NCBI RefSeq assembly: GCF_005222915.1
Contig: NZ_STFX01000007.1
Coordinates: 62,001 to 126,000 of the forward strand
Reading direction: 5' to 3'
Length of the DNA stretch: 64,000 bases
Origin: Rhizobium sp. FKL33
Lineage (GTDB): Bacteria > Pseudomonadota > Alphaproteobacteria > Rhizobiales > Rhizobiaceae
Position 1 is the first letter of the stretch; each line of letters begins with the position of its first letter. Made by a program: the position numbers and the translations under genes. Under the pieces are notes generated by a model. The model ran no database searches and was not told the origin of the DNA. It saw only the letters and a program-made list of their open reading frames with translations. Shown in pieces: positions 53,387 to 62,325 of this stretch.

Positions 53387-54619
53387 CTACGCCTGCAGGG
53401 CGTAGACGTCGACGGGATGATTGAGCCCCTTCAGCACATGCAGCCCGACGCTGTCGACCTCGTCCTGACAGCCGGCGCGCTCGACGAATTCGCCGGACAG
53501 GAGCACGCTGCGACCGAGATCCTTGGTCAGGGTTTCCAGCCGCGACGCGATATTGACCACGGGACCGATGGCGGTGAAGTCGAGCCGGCGGCGCGAACCG
53601 ATATTGCCATACATGACATCGCCGATATGCACGCCGGTGCCGAAGCGCAGATTGGGCAGGCCCCGATCCTCATGAACCCGGTTCAACGTCGCCATGCGCC
53701 GGCTGGCGTGGCGGATGGCGAGGAGCAGCTTGGCGCAGGCCTGTGGGTCTGAAAGCGGAAAGATCGCCAACAGACCATCGCCCATGAATTTCAGGATTTC
53801 GCCGCCCTGCCGTTCGATCGGCTCCGACAGCGCGTCGAAATAGGCGTTGAGCATGTCGATGACGTCGTCGCGCGGCCAGAGATCGGACAGCGAGGTGAAA
53901 TCTCGGAGATCGCAGATCATGATCGCCGCCTCGGTCGTCGCGCCGCTGCCGCGCGTCGATGCGCCGGCGAGAATCTGTTCGCTGGCATGCGGTCCCACAT
54001 AGGTTTCGAGCAGCGTGCGCGCCATGCGGTTCTTGACACGCACTTCGGACGCCAGCGCGAAGACAGGGAGAATGTCCCGGAGCGCCGTGATCTCCCAGTG
54101 CTGAAACCCGCCCGGCCGATCGCTGGAAAACGTGATGATGTGCTTCTTGTCGAGCGTATATTCGAGCGGCCAGGCGAGATATTCGGTCAAGCCCTGTTTG
54201 TAGAGATCGCCATAGAGCGGGAAATGCTCCGCCAGAGCGGGATCGCCGAGAATCTGGCGCACTTCATTGACGCCGCTATAGAGCAATCGCGCCGGGCTGC
54301 GCTGAAATTGCGGCGTCTCCTCGATGCCATAGTCGAACGTGTCGACTTCGGCTTCTTCCATACCCCGACGCCAGAGAATGCGCGCGCCCAACCATTGCGG
54401 ATGATGCACGCGCAGATGGATAGTGGCGCGGCCGATCATAAGGCCGGCGGCGTTCAACCGCACGCACATGTCGCGGAACAGATTGTCGAGAAAGCGTTCG
54501 CTACGGGTTTCGCTGATGAGCCAGTCAAGCACGGCATGCCGCGATTGTGGCCATGCGCCCACGATCTCGCCGTCTCGATCCGGTTGCGCGGCGCCCTGAT
54601 GATCCTGCGCTGTCGTCAT
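53387..54619 (-). CDS. Class III adenylate/guanylate cyclase
   Basis: 410 aa, no transmembrane segment. The N-terminal ~200 residues form an unassigned, possibly GAF-like region. The C-terminal cyclase domain (~220-400) has the two metal-binding Asp (MICDLRDFTSLSD and FMGDGLLAIF), a substrate segment DFTAIGP, and the transition-state Asn and Arg in VNIASRLE. It should be an active cyclase. Rhizobial genomes carry many such proteins with N-terminal regions of unknown function. Confidence 0.88.
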   Translation of the reverse strand: MTTAQDHQGAAQPDRDGEIVGAWPQSRHAVLDWLISETRSERFLDNLFRDMCVRLNAAGLMIGRATIHLRVHHPQWLGARILWRRGMEEAEVDTFDYGIEETPQFQRSPARLLYSGVNEVRQILGDPALAEHFPLYGDLYKQGLTEYLAWPLEYTLDKKHIITFSSDRPGGFQHWEITALRDILPVFALASEVRVKNRMARTLLETYVGPHASEQILAGASTRGSGATTEAAIMICDLRDFTSLSDLWPRDDVIDMLNAYFDALSEPIERQGGEILKFMGDGLLAIFPLSDPQACAKLLLAIRHASRRMATLNRVHEDRGLPNLRFGTGVHIGDVMYGNIGSRRRLDFTAIGPVVNIASRLETLTKDLGRSVLLSGEFVERAGCQDEVDSVGLHVLKGLNHPVDVYALQA

Positions 54620-54831
54620 TCTCTACATGCCCTCTCGCTTGTCCGACCGCCGGCCACTCTTATTGGACCCCAAGTCCGACGGCGGCGCGGCAAATCACTT
54701 AGCAGACATAGTTTCATCGAAGCCGAATGTAAGACGCGGCTCGCAAAAAAGCCGCGCTGTTGCCGAGACGGTACAGGCTTGAGAAGAAGGCGCAAGCGCC
54801 TTCGCGACCGCTCGGGCGTCAATCATCAAAA

Positions 54832-54856
54832 AGCCCGCCGAATGCAGCGGCGGGCT
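54832..54856 (-). terminator. Rho-independent terminator of the DUF4189 gene
   Basis: AGCCCGCCG (54832-54840) and CGGCGGGCT (54848-54856) form a 9-bp stem that on the minus strand is followed by a T-run, 32 bases after the DUF4189 stop codon. Confidence 0.8.
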
Positions 54857-54887
54857 CGAGAGGCGACGTGGAACGAAGCCGGTGCGA

Positions 54888-55259
54888 TCAATCGTCGGCG
54901 CATTTCGTGACGACGACCGAGCAACCGCTGTCGTTCTGATTGCAGATCTTCATGGCCTTGCGCTCGGCCTCGCCCATATGATCGCCCCAATTAGCGCCCC
55001 AACCGCCGTTGGAACCGGCCGCCAGCGAACCGCAGGCGTTTTTGAAATATGTCGCAACTTCGCAATCATTGGCGCGGTCGGCGCAATTGCCCAGGGCTTC
55101 GCGCTCTGCGGCGCGGCGCGTGCTGAATCCCGTGCTCCAGCCAAAAGAGCCGGTGGAGCCCGAATAGGCGATGGCCCCGAAGAGATCGTTGGCCAGGGCC
55201 GCGACAGGAGCCGTCATGGCGGCCGTTGCGATGGCCGCGGCGAGCAGGAACTTTTTCAT
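54888..55259 (-). CDS. Secreted DUF4189 protein
   Basis: 123 aa. A Sec signal peptide (cut after AALA, residue ~23) precedes a DUF4189 domain: FGAIAYS...FGWSTGF, an AAEREAL helix, and six cysteines (NCADRANDC, NACGS, KICNQNDSGCSVVVTKC) that probably form three disulfides. Function unknown; the family is often periplasmic. A terminator follows. Confidence 0.87.
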   Translation of the reverse strand: MKKFLLAAAIATAAMTAPVAALANDLFGAIAYSGSTGSFGWSTGFSTRRAAEREALGNCADRANDCEVATYFKNACGSLAAGSNGGWGANWGDHMGEAERKAMKICNQNDSGCSVVVTKCADD

Positions 55260-55456
55260 TTCGGAGAACTCCCCTTTTTTTGTCTATGGATATGCGCGTT
55301 TGCTCATTTGGCGCGCACTAAATCACGACCGCCGCGAGGTCTACAACGGGCATTTCAGCTGCACCCAAATTTGGTTTGCAGCCTCATCCGCCGCCCCCGC
55401 GGGTTTGCCTTGCCGTCAGGCCTCGTGCTAGCGTCGCGATGTCAACGGAGACAGTC

Positions 55457-56563
55457 ATGGCGGTTCGGATCGGGACATTCAACATCGAAAACCTATTGAA
55501 TCGCTTCGATTTCACCGGCTTTCGCAACCAGCTCCGCCAGGACCGCGCGCTCCGTCTCTACACCATCGATTCGGAAGCCGATTACCGGCGCCTCGAGGAG
55601 GCGCGGATGGTGTCTTCGACCGACGACACGCGGCAGATGTCGGCGCTCGCCATTGCCGACGCCGACGCCGACATTCTCTGCCTGCAGGAGGTCGAAAGCC
55701 TCGAAGCGCTGAACGCCTTCGAATATGGCTATCTCTACAAAATGGTCGGCGAAGGCTATCGCCAGAAATATCTGATCAAGGGAAACGACAGCCGCGGCAT
55801 CGACGTGGCGGTGATGATGCGCGACCGCACCCGCGACGGGGCGCCGATAGAATTCATCGATATCCGCAGCCATGCCGCCGTCACTTTCCGCGATTTCGAC
55901 CTCTTTGAGGAGGCGCTCACCGCGACAGAAAAGCCCGACGATCGCATTTTCCGGCGCGACTGCCTGGAGCTCGACGTCCGCATCGGCGGCAAGCGCTTGA
56001 CGCTGTTCGTCTGCCATTTCAAATCCATGACCAGCCCGCGTGACGGCATGGATGGTCGCACCGCCACCATGCCGCTGCGCCGCGCCGAGGCGCGCGCTGT
56101 CCGGCGCATCATCGAAACCCGTTTCGGCGAGGGCGTCGGCCATCGCAACTTCGTCATCTGCGGCGACATGAATGACTATCAGGAAAAGCTGCTGATCGGC
56201 GGCGACCGTCGTACGGGGTTCACCTTCACTCCGGCGCGCGAGACGGAAAGCGCCCTCGACGTGTTCAGCCATGACGGCTTTGCCGAAAACGCCGTGACGC
56301 GCCGCCCTGAGGACGATCGCTGGACGCTGTTCCACGCCCGCGGCATTGAGGACCGCCATCTCTGCCAGCTCGATTATATCTGGCTGTCGCCGGCGCTGTC
56401 CGCCGCCAATTCTGACGCGGCGCCCGACATCGTCCGATCTGGCCAACCCTTCCGCACGCCCTTCCCGCCGGGACAGGAGGTGGATCGTTATCCGCGCACC
56501 GGTTGGGACCGGCCGAAGGCCTCCGACCATTGCCCCGTCGTCATGGAGCTGCATCTGCCGTGA
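55457..56563 (+). CDS. EEP-superfamily endonuclease/phosphatase
   Basis: 368 aa. The superfamily motifs are TFNIENLL (metal-binding Asn), LCLQEVES (Glu), VCHFKS, ICGDMNDY, and SDHCPVV (catalytic His), the usual set for large bacterial endonuclease/exonuclease/phosphatase proteins. ATG 55457 has GGAG six bases upstream. It is the first gene of a three-gene operon; its stop overlaps the GTG start of the NUDIX gene by four bases. Confidence 0.87.
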   Translation: MAVRIGTFNIENLLNRFDFTGFRNQLRQDRALRLYTIDSEADYRRLEEARMVSSTDDTRQMSALAIADADADILCLQEVESLEALNAFEYGYLYKMVGEGYRQKYLIKGNDSRGIDVAVMMRDRTRDGAPIEFIDIRSHAAVTFRDFDLFEEALTATEKPDDRIFRRDCLELDVRIGGKRLTLFVCHFKSMTSPRDGMDGRTATMPLRRAEARAVRRIIETRFGEGVGHRNFVICGDMNDYQEKLLIGGDRRTGFTFTPARETESALDVFSHDGFAENAVTRRPEDDRWTLFHARGIEDRHLCQLDYIWLSPALSAANSDAAPDIVRSGQPFRTPFPPGQEVDRYPRTGWDRPKASDHCPVVMELHLP

Positions 56564-57300
56564 ATACCCAAACCAGTCTCGAAGCCGCAGGCTTTCCGCC
56601 CGCCGGCCAGGTTTTTCCGATCGTCGGATATCGTCTCGCGGTGCATGAGGGGGACCATCCCTGGGTGACGGACAATCGCGCCGCCATCGAGGAGAACTGG
56701 ACCCGGGAAGTGGCGGCCAATCCCGCTTTGTTCAACGGACGCATGGTGTTCCAGCGTCGCCTGTCCTTCGCTGAAGGCCGCATCGAGGGAGACGCCTATC
56801 TCGCGCCCTTCGCCACCTTTCTGCATTGGCGGAAACTGGCGCGGCCGGCGGGCGGCTATCATCTCTTCGGGCTGCCCTTGCCGATTTCGTCGGACGGCGC
56901 GCTGATCGCCATCCGCATGGGGCGCCACACCGCCAATCCCGGCCGGGTCTATTGCGCGGCGGGCTCGATGGACGAAAGCGATGTGATCTCGGGCCATTGC
57001 GATCTCGACTTCAACATGCGCCGCGAAGTGCAGGAAGAAACCGGCTTCGACCTCGCATCCGCCCGGGCGGAGGCGCAATCCTACGCCGTCCAGTCGCACA
57101 ACACCGTGACCGTGTTTCGTCGCTTCTTCTTCGACCTGACGGCCGACGAAATGCTGGCCCGCATCGCCGCTCATATCGCCGCAGATCCCGAACCCGAAAT
57201 CGACTGCGCGCTGGCGATCCGCGATGCGGATCCCGCCGCGCATGACTATCCCGCCTTCATGCCCCACCTACTCACCTGGCTGTTCGACCGGAAAGGATGA
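56560..57300 (+). CDS. NUDIX hydrolase
   Basis: 246 aa. The core of the Nudix box is present as RREVQEETGFD (around residue 155), after an AAGSMDE segment, with a longer insert than the standard 23-residue box. The GTG start at 56560 is coupled to the previous stop. It should hydrolyse a nucleoside diphosphate linked to another group, but the substrate is unknown. It sits between the EEP and PhzF genes in one operon. Confidence 0.83.
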   Translation: MNTQTSLEAAGFPPAGQVFPIVGYRLAVHEGDHPWVTDNRAAIEENWTREVAANPALFNGRMVFQRRLSFAEGRIEGDAYLAPFATFLHWRKLARPAGGYHLFGLPLPISSDGALIAIRMGRHTANPGRVYCAAGSMDESDVISGHCDLDFNMRREVQEETGFDLASARAEAQSYAVQSHNTVTVFRRFFFDLTADEMLARIAAHIAADPEPEIDCALAIRDADPAAHDYPAFMPHLLTWLFDRKG

Positions 57301-57302
57301 CC

Positions 57303-58199
57303 ATGTCCCGCGCCTACGCCATCTACGATGTCTTCACCGCCGCCAAGCTGAAGGGCAATCCCCTCGCCGTCGTCTTCGACGGCTCCGGCCTCTCCGATGA
57401 GGCGATGCAGACCATCGCCGGCGAATTCAACTTGTCCGAAACCGTGTTCGTGCTGCCGCCGGAAAACCCTGCGCACACCGCGCAACTGCGCATCTTCACG
57501 CCAGGCCGCGAACTGCCTTTCGCCGGCCATCCCACCGTCGGCTGCGCCATCGCGCTCGCCGAACGCCAGGCGCCGGACGCAAGCATCGATCTCGTCAGCG
57601 TGCTTGAGGAGAAGGTCGGCCCGGTGCGCGCCGCCGTCCGCCTGGCCGCGGGCGAAACCTCCTTCGCAGAATTCGATCTGCCTCGCCTGTCGGAAGAAAT
57701 TCCGACCGAGTTCGACATCCAGGCGATCGCCGACGCGCTGTGCCTCAGCGCCGGCGATATCGGCTTCGAAAACCACCGCCTGTCGCTCTGGAGCGCTGGC
57801 GTGCCCTTCGTCATGGTCCCTGTCTCGGGACTGGCGGCTGCCGCAGCCGTGCGCTTCGACCCGAAACTCTGGACGAAAGCGGTCCCGACAGGCGCCTGCT
57901 ATCTCTATTGCCGCGGCGGCGAGGATCACCGCGCCAGCTTCCACGCGCGCATGTTCGCCCCCGATATGGGCATCGCCGAGGACCCCGCGACCGGCGGCGC
58001 CGTGGCCGCCATGAGCGGCGCGATCCAGCGCTTCGACGGCCTCACAGACGGCCATCACGCCCTCTTCATCGAACAGGGCGTGGAGATGGGCCGCGCCTCT
58101 CACATCCATCTTCACATCGACACCGAAGCCGGCCGGGTCATCCGCGCCCGCATCGGCGGCCAGGCGGTGAAGCTCGCGGCGGGAGAGCTTTTCCTGTGA
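57303..58199 (+). CDS. PhzF-family isomerase/epimerase
   Basis: 298 aa with the two-lobe PhzF fold: YDVFTAAKLKGNPLAVV opening, catalytic Glu in FNLSETVFV (~50), GRELPFAGHPTVG, and the second-lobe EDPATGGAVAA. It resembles diaminopimelate epimerase in fold; the substrate is unknown. ATG 57303 follows AAAGG by six bases, with an ATG at 57297 overlapping the previous stop. A strong terminator follows the gene. Confidence 0.9.
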   Translation: MSRAYAIYDVFTAAKLKGNPLAVVFDGSGLSDEAMQTIAGEFNLSETVFVLPPENPAHTAQLRIFTPGRELPFAGHPTVGCAIALAERQAPDASIDLVSVLEEKVGPVRAAVRLAAGETSFAEFDLPRLSEEIPTEFDIQAIADALCLSAGDIGFENHRLSLWSAGVPFVMVPVSGLAAAAAVRFDPKLWTKAVPTGACYLYCRGGEDHRASFHARMFAPDMGIAEDPATGGAVAAMSGAIQRFDGLTDGHHALFIEQGVEMGRASHIHLHIDTEAGRVIRARIGGQAVKLAAGELFL

Positions 58200-58262
58200 G
58201 TTTTCAACAGGTCCGAAGCCTTCTTCGCTTTTGCGGAATTTTTTCAGATTTGTGACGCCCGA

Positions 58263-58290
58263 GGGGTTGCCAAGCTCAGGCAACCCCTTT
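58263..58290 (+). terminator. Rho-independent terminator after the EEP-NUDIX-PhzF operon
   Basis: GGGGTTGCC (58263-58271) and GGCAACCCC (58279-58287) form a 9-bp stem with a 7-base loop followed by TTTATA, just before the tRNA gene. Confidence 0.85.
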
Positions 58291-58327
58291 ATACGCCCCC
58301 TCAGACGCGCAGCAAGCGCATCTGGAC

Positions 58328-58396
<69 letters not shown>

Positions 58397-58403
<7 letters not shown>

Positions 58404-58787
58404 TTTTTAAAGCCTTGATTTTACTTGTTTTTCCGGGTTCGGAATGCTTCCGACACTTCAAAGGCTTGCAAGGCGGAGACGCGCCGCGTCTCAAGAACAC
58501 CCACCAAGTTTAGGCGATTTTTCCCCTTTTCGGCGGCACTGTCTCTGCCGCGTAGTTTTCTGTTCCCCGTAATTTTTGAACAACGGGTCGAAGGTTTGCG
58601 CAGTTTCTGCGGGTGGGCATGCGGGAGGCCGTTTCGGTTTCTCCGGTTTTGCGTCGGCCAAATCTCGCTCGGAAGGATCATCTTTCCAACGCAACACATG
58701 CGCGTATCAACCGTTTTAAATTACTTTAAGGTGAAGTTTTAACTGAAACTACGGGGGCTTAATTGTTCTCAACATAAATCCATGCCA
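58397..58787 (+). repeat. Tandem imperfect duplication downstream of tRNA-Lys, copy A
   Basis: About 390 bases starting with the CCCACCA end of the tRNA. It shares long near-identical stretches with copy B at 58879, such as CGGAATGCTTCCGACACTTC and TTGAACAACGGGTCG. No convincing gene is seen: an open frame at 58425-58742 has neither a good start nor chromosome-like codon use. Confidence 0.8.
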
Positions 58788-58861
58788 TCGATCACCGCAC
58801 AAACTCTGGCCGACAAATTCTCTTAACAAAGTCAATCAGTTAAAAATCTACAGGAGATTAG

Positions 58862-58885
58862 TTCGAACGTATTGCTTGCCCACCA
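58862..58885 (+). pseudogene. Decayed tRNA 3' end preceding copy B
   Basis: GTTCGAA and CCCACCA occur with nearly the same spacing as the T-loop and 3' end of the intact tRNA-Lys, immediately before copy B of the duplicated region. The intervening bases have lost complementarity. This looks like a remnant of a second tRNA copy. Confidence 0.5.
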
Positions 58886-59280
58886 CTGTTACGCCCTTGA
58901 TTTCATTCACTTTTTTCGGCTCGGAATGCTTCCGACACTTCAAAGGCTTGCAAGGCGGAGAGGCGCCGTGTCTCAAGAACCTCCACCAAATTTAGGTGAT
59001 TTTTCCCCTTTTCGGCGGCATTGTCTCTGCGGCGTAGTTTTTTGTTCCCGGTAATTTTTGAACAACGGGTCGTAGGTTAGCGCAGTTTCTGCGGGCAGGC
59101 AGTCTGAAGGCGCTTGCGGTTTCTACAGGTGTTTCGTCGGTCAAATCACGCTCGGACGGGCCATCTGTCAAATGAAGCCTTGACGCAATACATGCGGGCG
59201 CACGCGGAAAAACTATACATAAGATGATGCCCCGACTGAAACTACGGGTACTTAATTGTTACCAATATGAACCCATGGCA
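58879..59280 (+). repeat. Tandem imperfect duplication downstream of tRNA-Lys, copy B
   Basis: About 400 bases aligned with copy A from CCCACCA to the shared end CTGAAACTACGGG...TTAATTGTT...CCATG. Divergence is higher in the last third. From 58404 to the antitoxin stop at 59424 I see no other feature. Confidence 0.8.
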
Positions 59281-59423
59281 TGCAGACAGGCCTTGTTGCA
59301 GCCAGACAACCGACCAACGTTTAATCCTTGCCAGGATTTTCGTAAGTCATGAGATCTCGACATTTCGTGTGACGCTATCCGCACAATCGATGCGAGGCGG
59401 TCTTTTTGGCAGGATGGTCTATT

Positions 59424-59762
59424 TCATTCTGGCGTAGATGGTAATTTGGAAAGATCGCCAAAATTTTTGATATTGACCGAAGCATCAGGAAATCTCGCGA
59501 CAATTTCGAGCTTGCCGCCCAACGCCTCGATGTAGCGGCGGAGATTGCTGACATAGATGTCGGCGCGCTGTTCCAGTTTTGCGACGGCGGGTTGCTTTAC
59601 GTGAAGCTCCCGCGCCACATCGGCCTGCGTTTTCTCGCGCGCCAGCCTCAGTTCATGCAGAGCCATTTCATGCAACATAGCCTGAGTTGCATCCGCATTG
59701 CGCGCGCGGCGTTCGGGTGACATGCGATCTCGCAGGGCATTAAACGGTTGGTGTCCTGTCAT
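59424..59762 (-). CDS. higA: HigA-type XRE antitoxin
   Basis: 112 aa. An XRE helix-turn-helix lies at ~38-85 (LAREKTQADVARELHV, then KQPAVAKLEQRADIYVSNL). The start overlaps the stop of the upstream toxin gene by four bases. In HigBA systems the toxin gene comes first and the antitoxin both neutralises the toxin and represses the operon, which matches this order. Confidence 0.87.
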   Translation of the reverse strand: MTGHQPFNALRDRMSPERRARNADATQAMLHEMALHELRLAREKTQADVARELHVKQPAVAKLEQRADIYVSNLRRYIEALGGKLEIVARFPDASVNIKNFGDLSKLPSTPE

Positions 59763-60121
59763 GGCGTCAGTCCTTCCTTCCTGATTTCGATCAGGTACTG
59801 GCTATACAATCGATCCGCGATTGGGATCATCTCATCATAAAAACGATCGTTTCCAACCTTATTGCCGCCAATGAGCAAGATTGCTGTTCGTCGCGGATCA
59901 AACGCGTAGAATATTCGATAAGGTTCGCCGCCGCATTGTATTCGCAACTCGCGCATATGCTCGTGCTCCGACCTTTCGATGCCGGAGGAATAGGGAAACG
60001 GCAGCTGTGGACCTTTTGCTTCCAGCAACCCCACCACACGGTCGATATCGTCCTGGATGGCTTCCGCCAACGGCGTATACCAGTGACCAAATTCATCGGT
60101 ATATTCGACGTTCCAACTCAT
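59759..60121 (-). CDS. higB: HigB/RelE-type toxin (phage Gp49-like)
   Basis: 120 aa of the Gp49/DUF891 branch of the RelE superfamily: MRELRIQCGGEPYRIFYAFD and AILLIGGNK are typical. Such toxins cleave mRNA on the ribosome. It is followed directly by its XRE antitoxin. The pair sits between copy B of the tRNA-linked duplication and a fragment of a third copy. Confidence 0.88.
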   Translation of the reverse strand: MSWNVEYTDEFGHWYTPLAEAIQDDIDRVVGLLEAKGPQLPFPYSSGIERSEHEHMRELRIQCGGEPYRIFYAFDPRRTAILLIGGNKVGNDRFYDEMIPIADRLYSQYLIEIRKEGLTP

Positions 60122-60135
60122 CCGTCTTCACACTG

Positions 60136-60175
60136 TATTCCATCCGCGGAATAATTCAAGCTTCATTCATGAATG
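60136..60175. promoter_or_regulatory. Palindromes upstream of higBA, candidate autoregulatory operators
   Basis: TATTCC-N6-GGAATA (60136-60153) and the perfect 12-bp palindrome CATTCATGAATG (60164-60175) lie 15-54 bases upstream of the higB start, where HigA would be expected to bind. Confidence 0.55.
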
Positions 60176-60296
60176 GAGTGTACGGGTGAAGGTGAAGGTC
60201 ACAAGCAGAAACGGGCGCTCTGGCAGTTCGAGAGGCCACTTGTTGGCGTCCGTCCGTCAAAGGAGCCATGATCAAAGGCGGGGATCGAGGGATGCA

Positions 60297-60356
60297 ACGC
60301 TGTTTCTGCAAGCAGGCAGTCAATAGGCGTTCAATTTTATCGCTTAGTCTCGTCGG
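60297..60356 (+). repeat. Fragment of a third copy of the tRNA-linked repeat
   Basis: TTTCTGCAAGCAGGCAGTC here matches TTTCTGCGGGCAGGCAGTC of copy B (near 59086) with two differences, and both continue, less well conserved, to a shared TCGTCGG about 58 bases on. Confidence 0.5.
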
Positions 60357-60589
60357 CGTGCGACGCCTGATCGATCGTCCCGTTTAAGAACTGAACCAGA
60401 TACAATTGGACAAACAGTCGATCGGATGCGAACTTTCCTCGGATCCTGCCTTTATTGCCGAAATTCGGTCCCCCCACCCCGCCATTAACCTGGATTTGTT
60501 TCAATTTCTGCTCAGCATTGAATATTGCGCCGCAGCATAATACGATGCTTGGCATACGAAACGTGGGCGGAACAGCCCCAGGGTCTGCC

Positions 60590-61558
60590 ATGAGTAAAAG
60601 CGGACTAAAGCCTCATCGAGCACGCGGAAACATTGTTGTTTTCTGGCTGGGTCTCTTTGTGCTGCTATCCGCCCTATGCGCCGTCTTGCTGCTCGCCCAT
60701 GATGGCCGCAACCTTCGAAGAGTGGCGGATATCCTGAACATCGATCTTTCGGAACCGGAAACGATCGTCGCGCACAAGACGCCGAAGACATCGAGGCTCC
60801 CGGCATCAGGAAAACAGCTTACCAAAGCGCGGCTTACAACCGAACTGATGGGCCCGCTAGCAAGCTTTGTGTCGGTGATGCCAGATGGCCAGACGCTGTG
60901 CGACGCTCTCCGGAAACAGGGCGTGCCAATCTCCAAATGGGCGCCAGACGCTTTGAAAAGCGGCGCCTTCGAGTGCTCCTGGGAGCGTGTTTTCGGAGCC
61001 AGCAGGGTGCGGCCGGATGGAAGCGAGCGACTTTTCATGATTGTCAAGGGCCACGAGGACGAAGCGGCCGGCAACGTGCGCGTCAAATTCGTGCTTGGCT
61101 CGCCAAAACTCTCCAGCGACATGACGAAGACGCTGACAAAAATTGTCGACGCCTTCAATGGCCTTGAACAATGGCGCGGCGTGGCGGGCGCATCCTCGCA
61201 AATCCTCACCGTGTCTCAATATGAGAAAGACGATTACGCCCTGTCGGTCCGGTTCCGGCAGGAAATGAGCCGACCGGGGAACTACAATCTGGTGATCTAT
61301 CCCAACCCCAAAGGCGCAGAACAAAAGCGGACAGCGGCTTACTTCAAACGCTCGAGCTTCTTGAAGCCCTTTGGCGGCCCGGCCTGGAATTGCTGGAAAG
61401 CCGGCTGCGAGCGCCAGCTTCTCGTCCGTGACGACGGACGAGACCATAAGATCAGTCAAAAGATCCCACAGGTCACAGCGCCTTCACGGCCAGACGAAAA
61501 GCTTGAAACAGGCTCGATCGAAAGAGCCGTATCAAAAACGCACTTCGATAAAAATTGA
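60590..61558 (+). CDS. Single-pass membrane protein of unknown function, polysaccharide-locus neighbour
   Basis: 322 aa. One N-terminal transmembrane helix (~15-37, NIVVFWLGLFVLLSALCAV) with a short basic cytoplasmic part, then a periplasmic domain of ~280 residues with four cysteines (LCDALRK, FECSW, NCWKAGCER). I do not recognise the domain with certainty. ATG 60590 gives the natural N-terminus; an upstream ATG at 60455 would add 45 residues of unlike composition. It is followed by a BTLCP-type peptidase and an O-antigen-ligase-like gene, suggesting a role near surface polysaccharide. Confidence 0.75.
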   Translation: MSKSGLKPHRARGNIVVFWLGLFVLLSALCAVLLLAHDGRNLRRVADILNIDLSEPETIVAHKTPKTSRLPASGKQLTKARLTTELMGPLASFVSVMPDGQTLCDALRKQGVPISKWAPDALKSGAFECSWERVFGASRVRPDGSERLFMIVKGHEDEAAGNVRVKFVLGSPKLSSDMTKTLTKIVDAFNGLEQWRGVAGASSQILTVSQYEKDDYALSVRFRQEMSRPGNYNLVIYPNPKGAEQKRTAAYFKRSSFLKPFGGPAWNCWKAGCERQLLVRDDGRDHKISQKIPQVTAPSRPDEKLETGSIERAVSKTHFDKN

Positions 61559-61655
61559 GGCAATTCTGTAAGCGGACCCAAATCGCTCTCTCCTATCCTT
61601 GGCACATCGCAAGGAAAGACCGGCATTCAAAGAGCCGAAAACAAGGAGAACCGCG

Positions 61656-62279
61656 ATGCGTCCCGTTGCAAAGACCTTCATTGCCCTGTCTGCCGCCTTC
61701 ATGGGCCTGACCATGGCGCAAGAGTCTGCGGCATTTTCCCTGTCGAGCGCGAGCCGCACGGCAGGCGCCGGCGCCAAGCAACTCGCCTTCATCTCCGAAA
61801 AGATACAGACGGTCGGTCCCTTTGCCCATGTGCTGTTTTGCAAGGCGAACCCGGATGATTGCCGCGCGACAAAGCGGACCCGTTGGGGCCGCGCTCCGGT
61901 TTTCCTCACGGCAAAGAGGCAGGAGCAACTCCGCCAGATCAACATGGCGGTGAATTCTGCCATTACGCCCAAGAACGATCAGATTGCCGCCGGCTTCGGC
62001 GATAGCTGGGCGCTGAGCCCGAAGGCCGGAGATTGCGAGGATTACGCCATCACCAAGCGGCACAAGCTCATCAGCATGGGCTGGCCCGCACGGGCCGTGC
62101 GTCTGGCTGTGACCTATACTGCGAGCGGCGAAGGCCACATGGTGCTTGTCGTTCGCTCCAACAAAGGTGATCTCGTTCTCGACAACCGCATCGACGCCAT
62201 CCGCATGTGGAACAAGACCGGCCTCAAATGGAAGATGATGCAGGCCAGCCTAGATCCCCGGAAATGGGTGGGCGTCTGA
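61656..62279 (+). CDS. Periplasmic transglutaminase-like cysteine peptidase (BTLCP)
   Basis: 207 aa. Signal peptide of ~26 residues, then a BTLCP (DUF920) domain with the catalytic Cys in KAGDCEDYAI, His in GEGHMVLV and Asp in DLVLDN. The ATG at 61656 has AAGGAG upstream. In other bacteria related LapG proteases cut adhesins under c-di-GMP control; BTLCPs of this rhizobial type are less well understood. No LapD-like partner is adjacent, although two GGDEF-EAL proteins occur elsewhere in the window. Confidence 0.87.
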   Translation: MRPVAKTFIALSAAFMGLTMAQESAAFSLSSASRTAGAGAKQLAFISEKIQTVGPFAHVLFCKANPDDCRATKRTRWGRAPVFLTAKRQEQLRQINMAVNSAITPKNDQIAAGFGDSWALSPKAGDCEDYAITKRHKLISMGWPARAVRLAVTYTASGEGHMVLVVRSNKGDLVLDNRIDAIRMWNKTGLKWKMMQASLDPRKWVGV

Positions 62280-62325
62280 TTGTCCCGGAGCGGCGCATCA
62301 AGGATGCGCCCCTCGTCCCGGTTCC

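Larger units (their letters stand above)
60122..60589. other. Gene-free stretch upstream of higB and of the next gene
   Basis: 468 bases with no supported gene. It contains two palindromes near higB (60136-60175) and a fragment of the tRNA-linked repeat (60297-60356). The last 230 bases are moderately AT-rich and probably hold the promoter of the gene at 60590. Confidence 0.6.

Noticed and set aside
58425-58742. Possible 105-aa protein in copy A of the tRNA-linked duplication
   Set aside because: No ribosome-binding site, unlike codon use, and the frame is broken in copy B.
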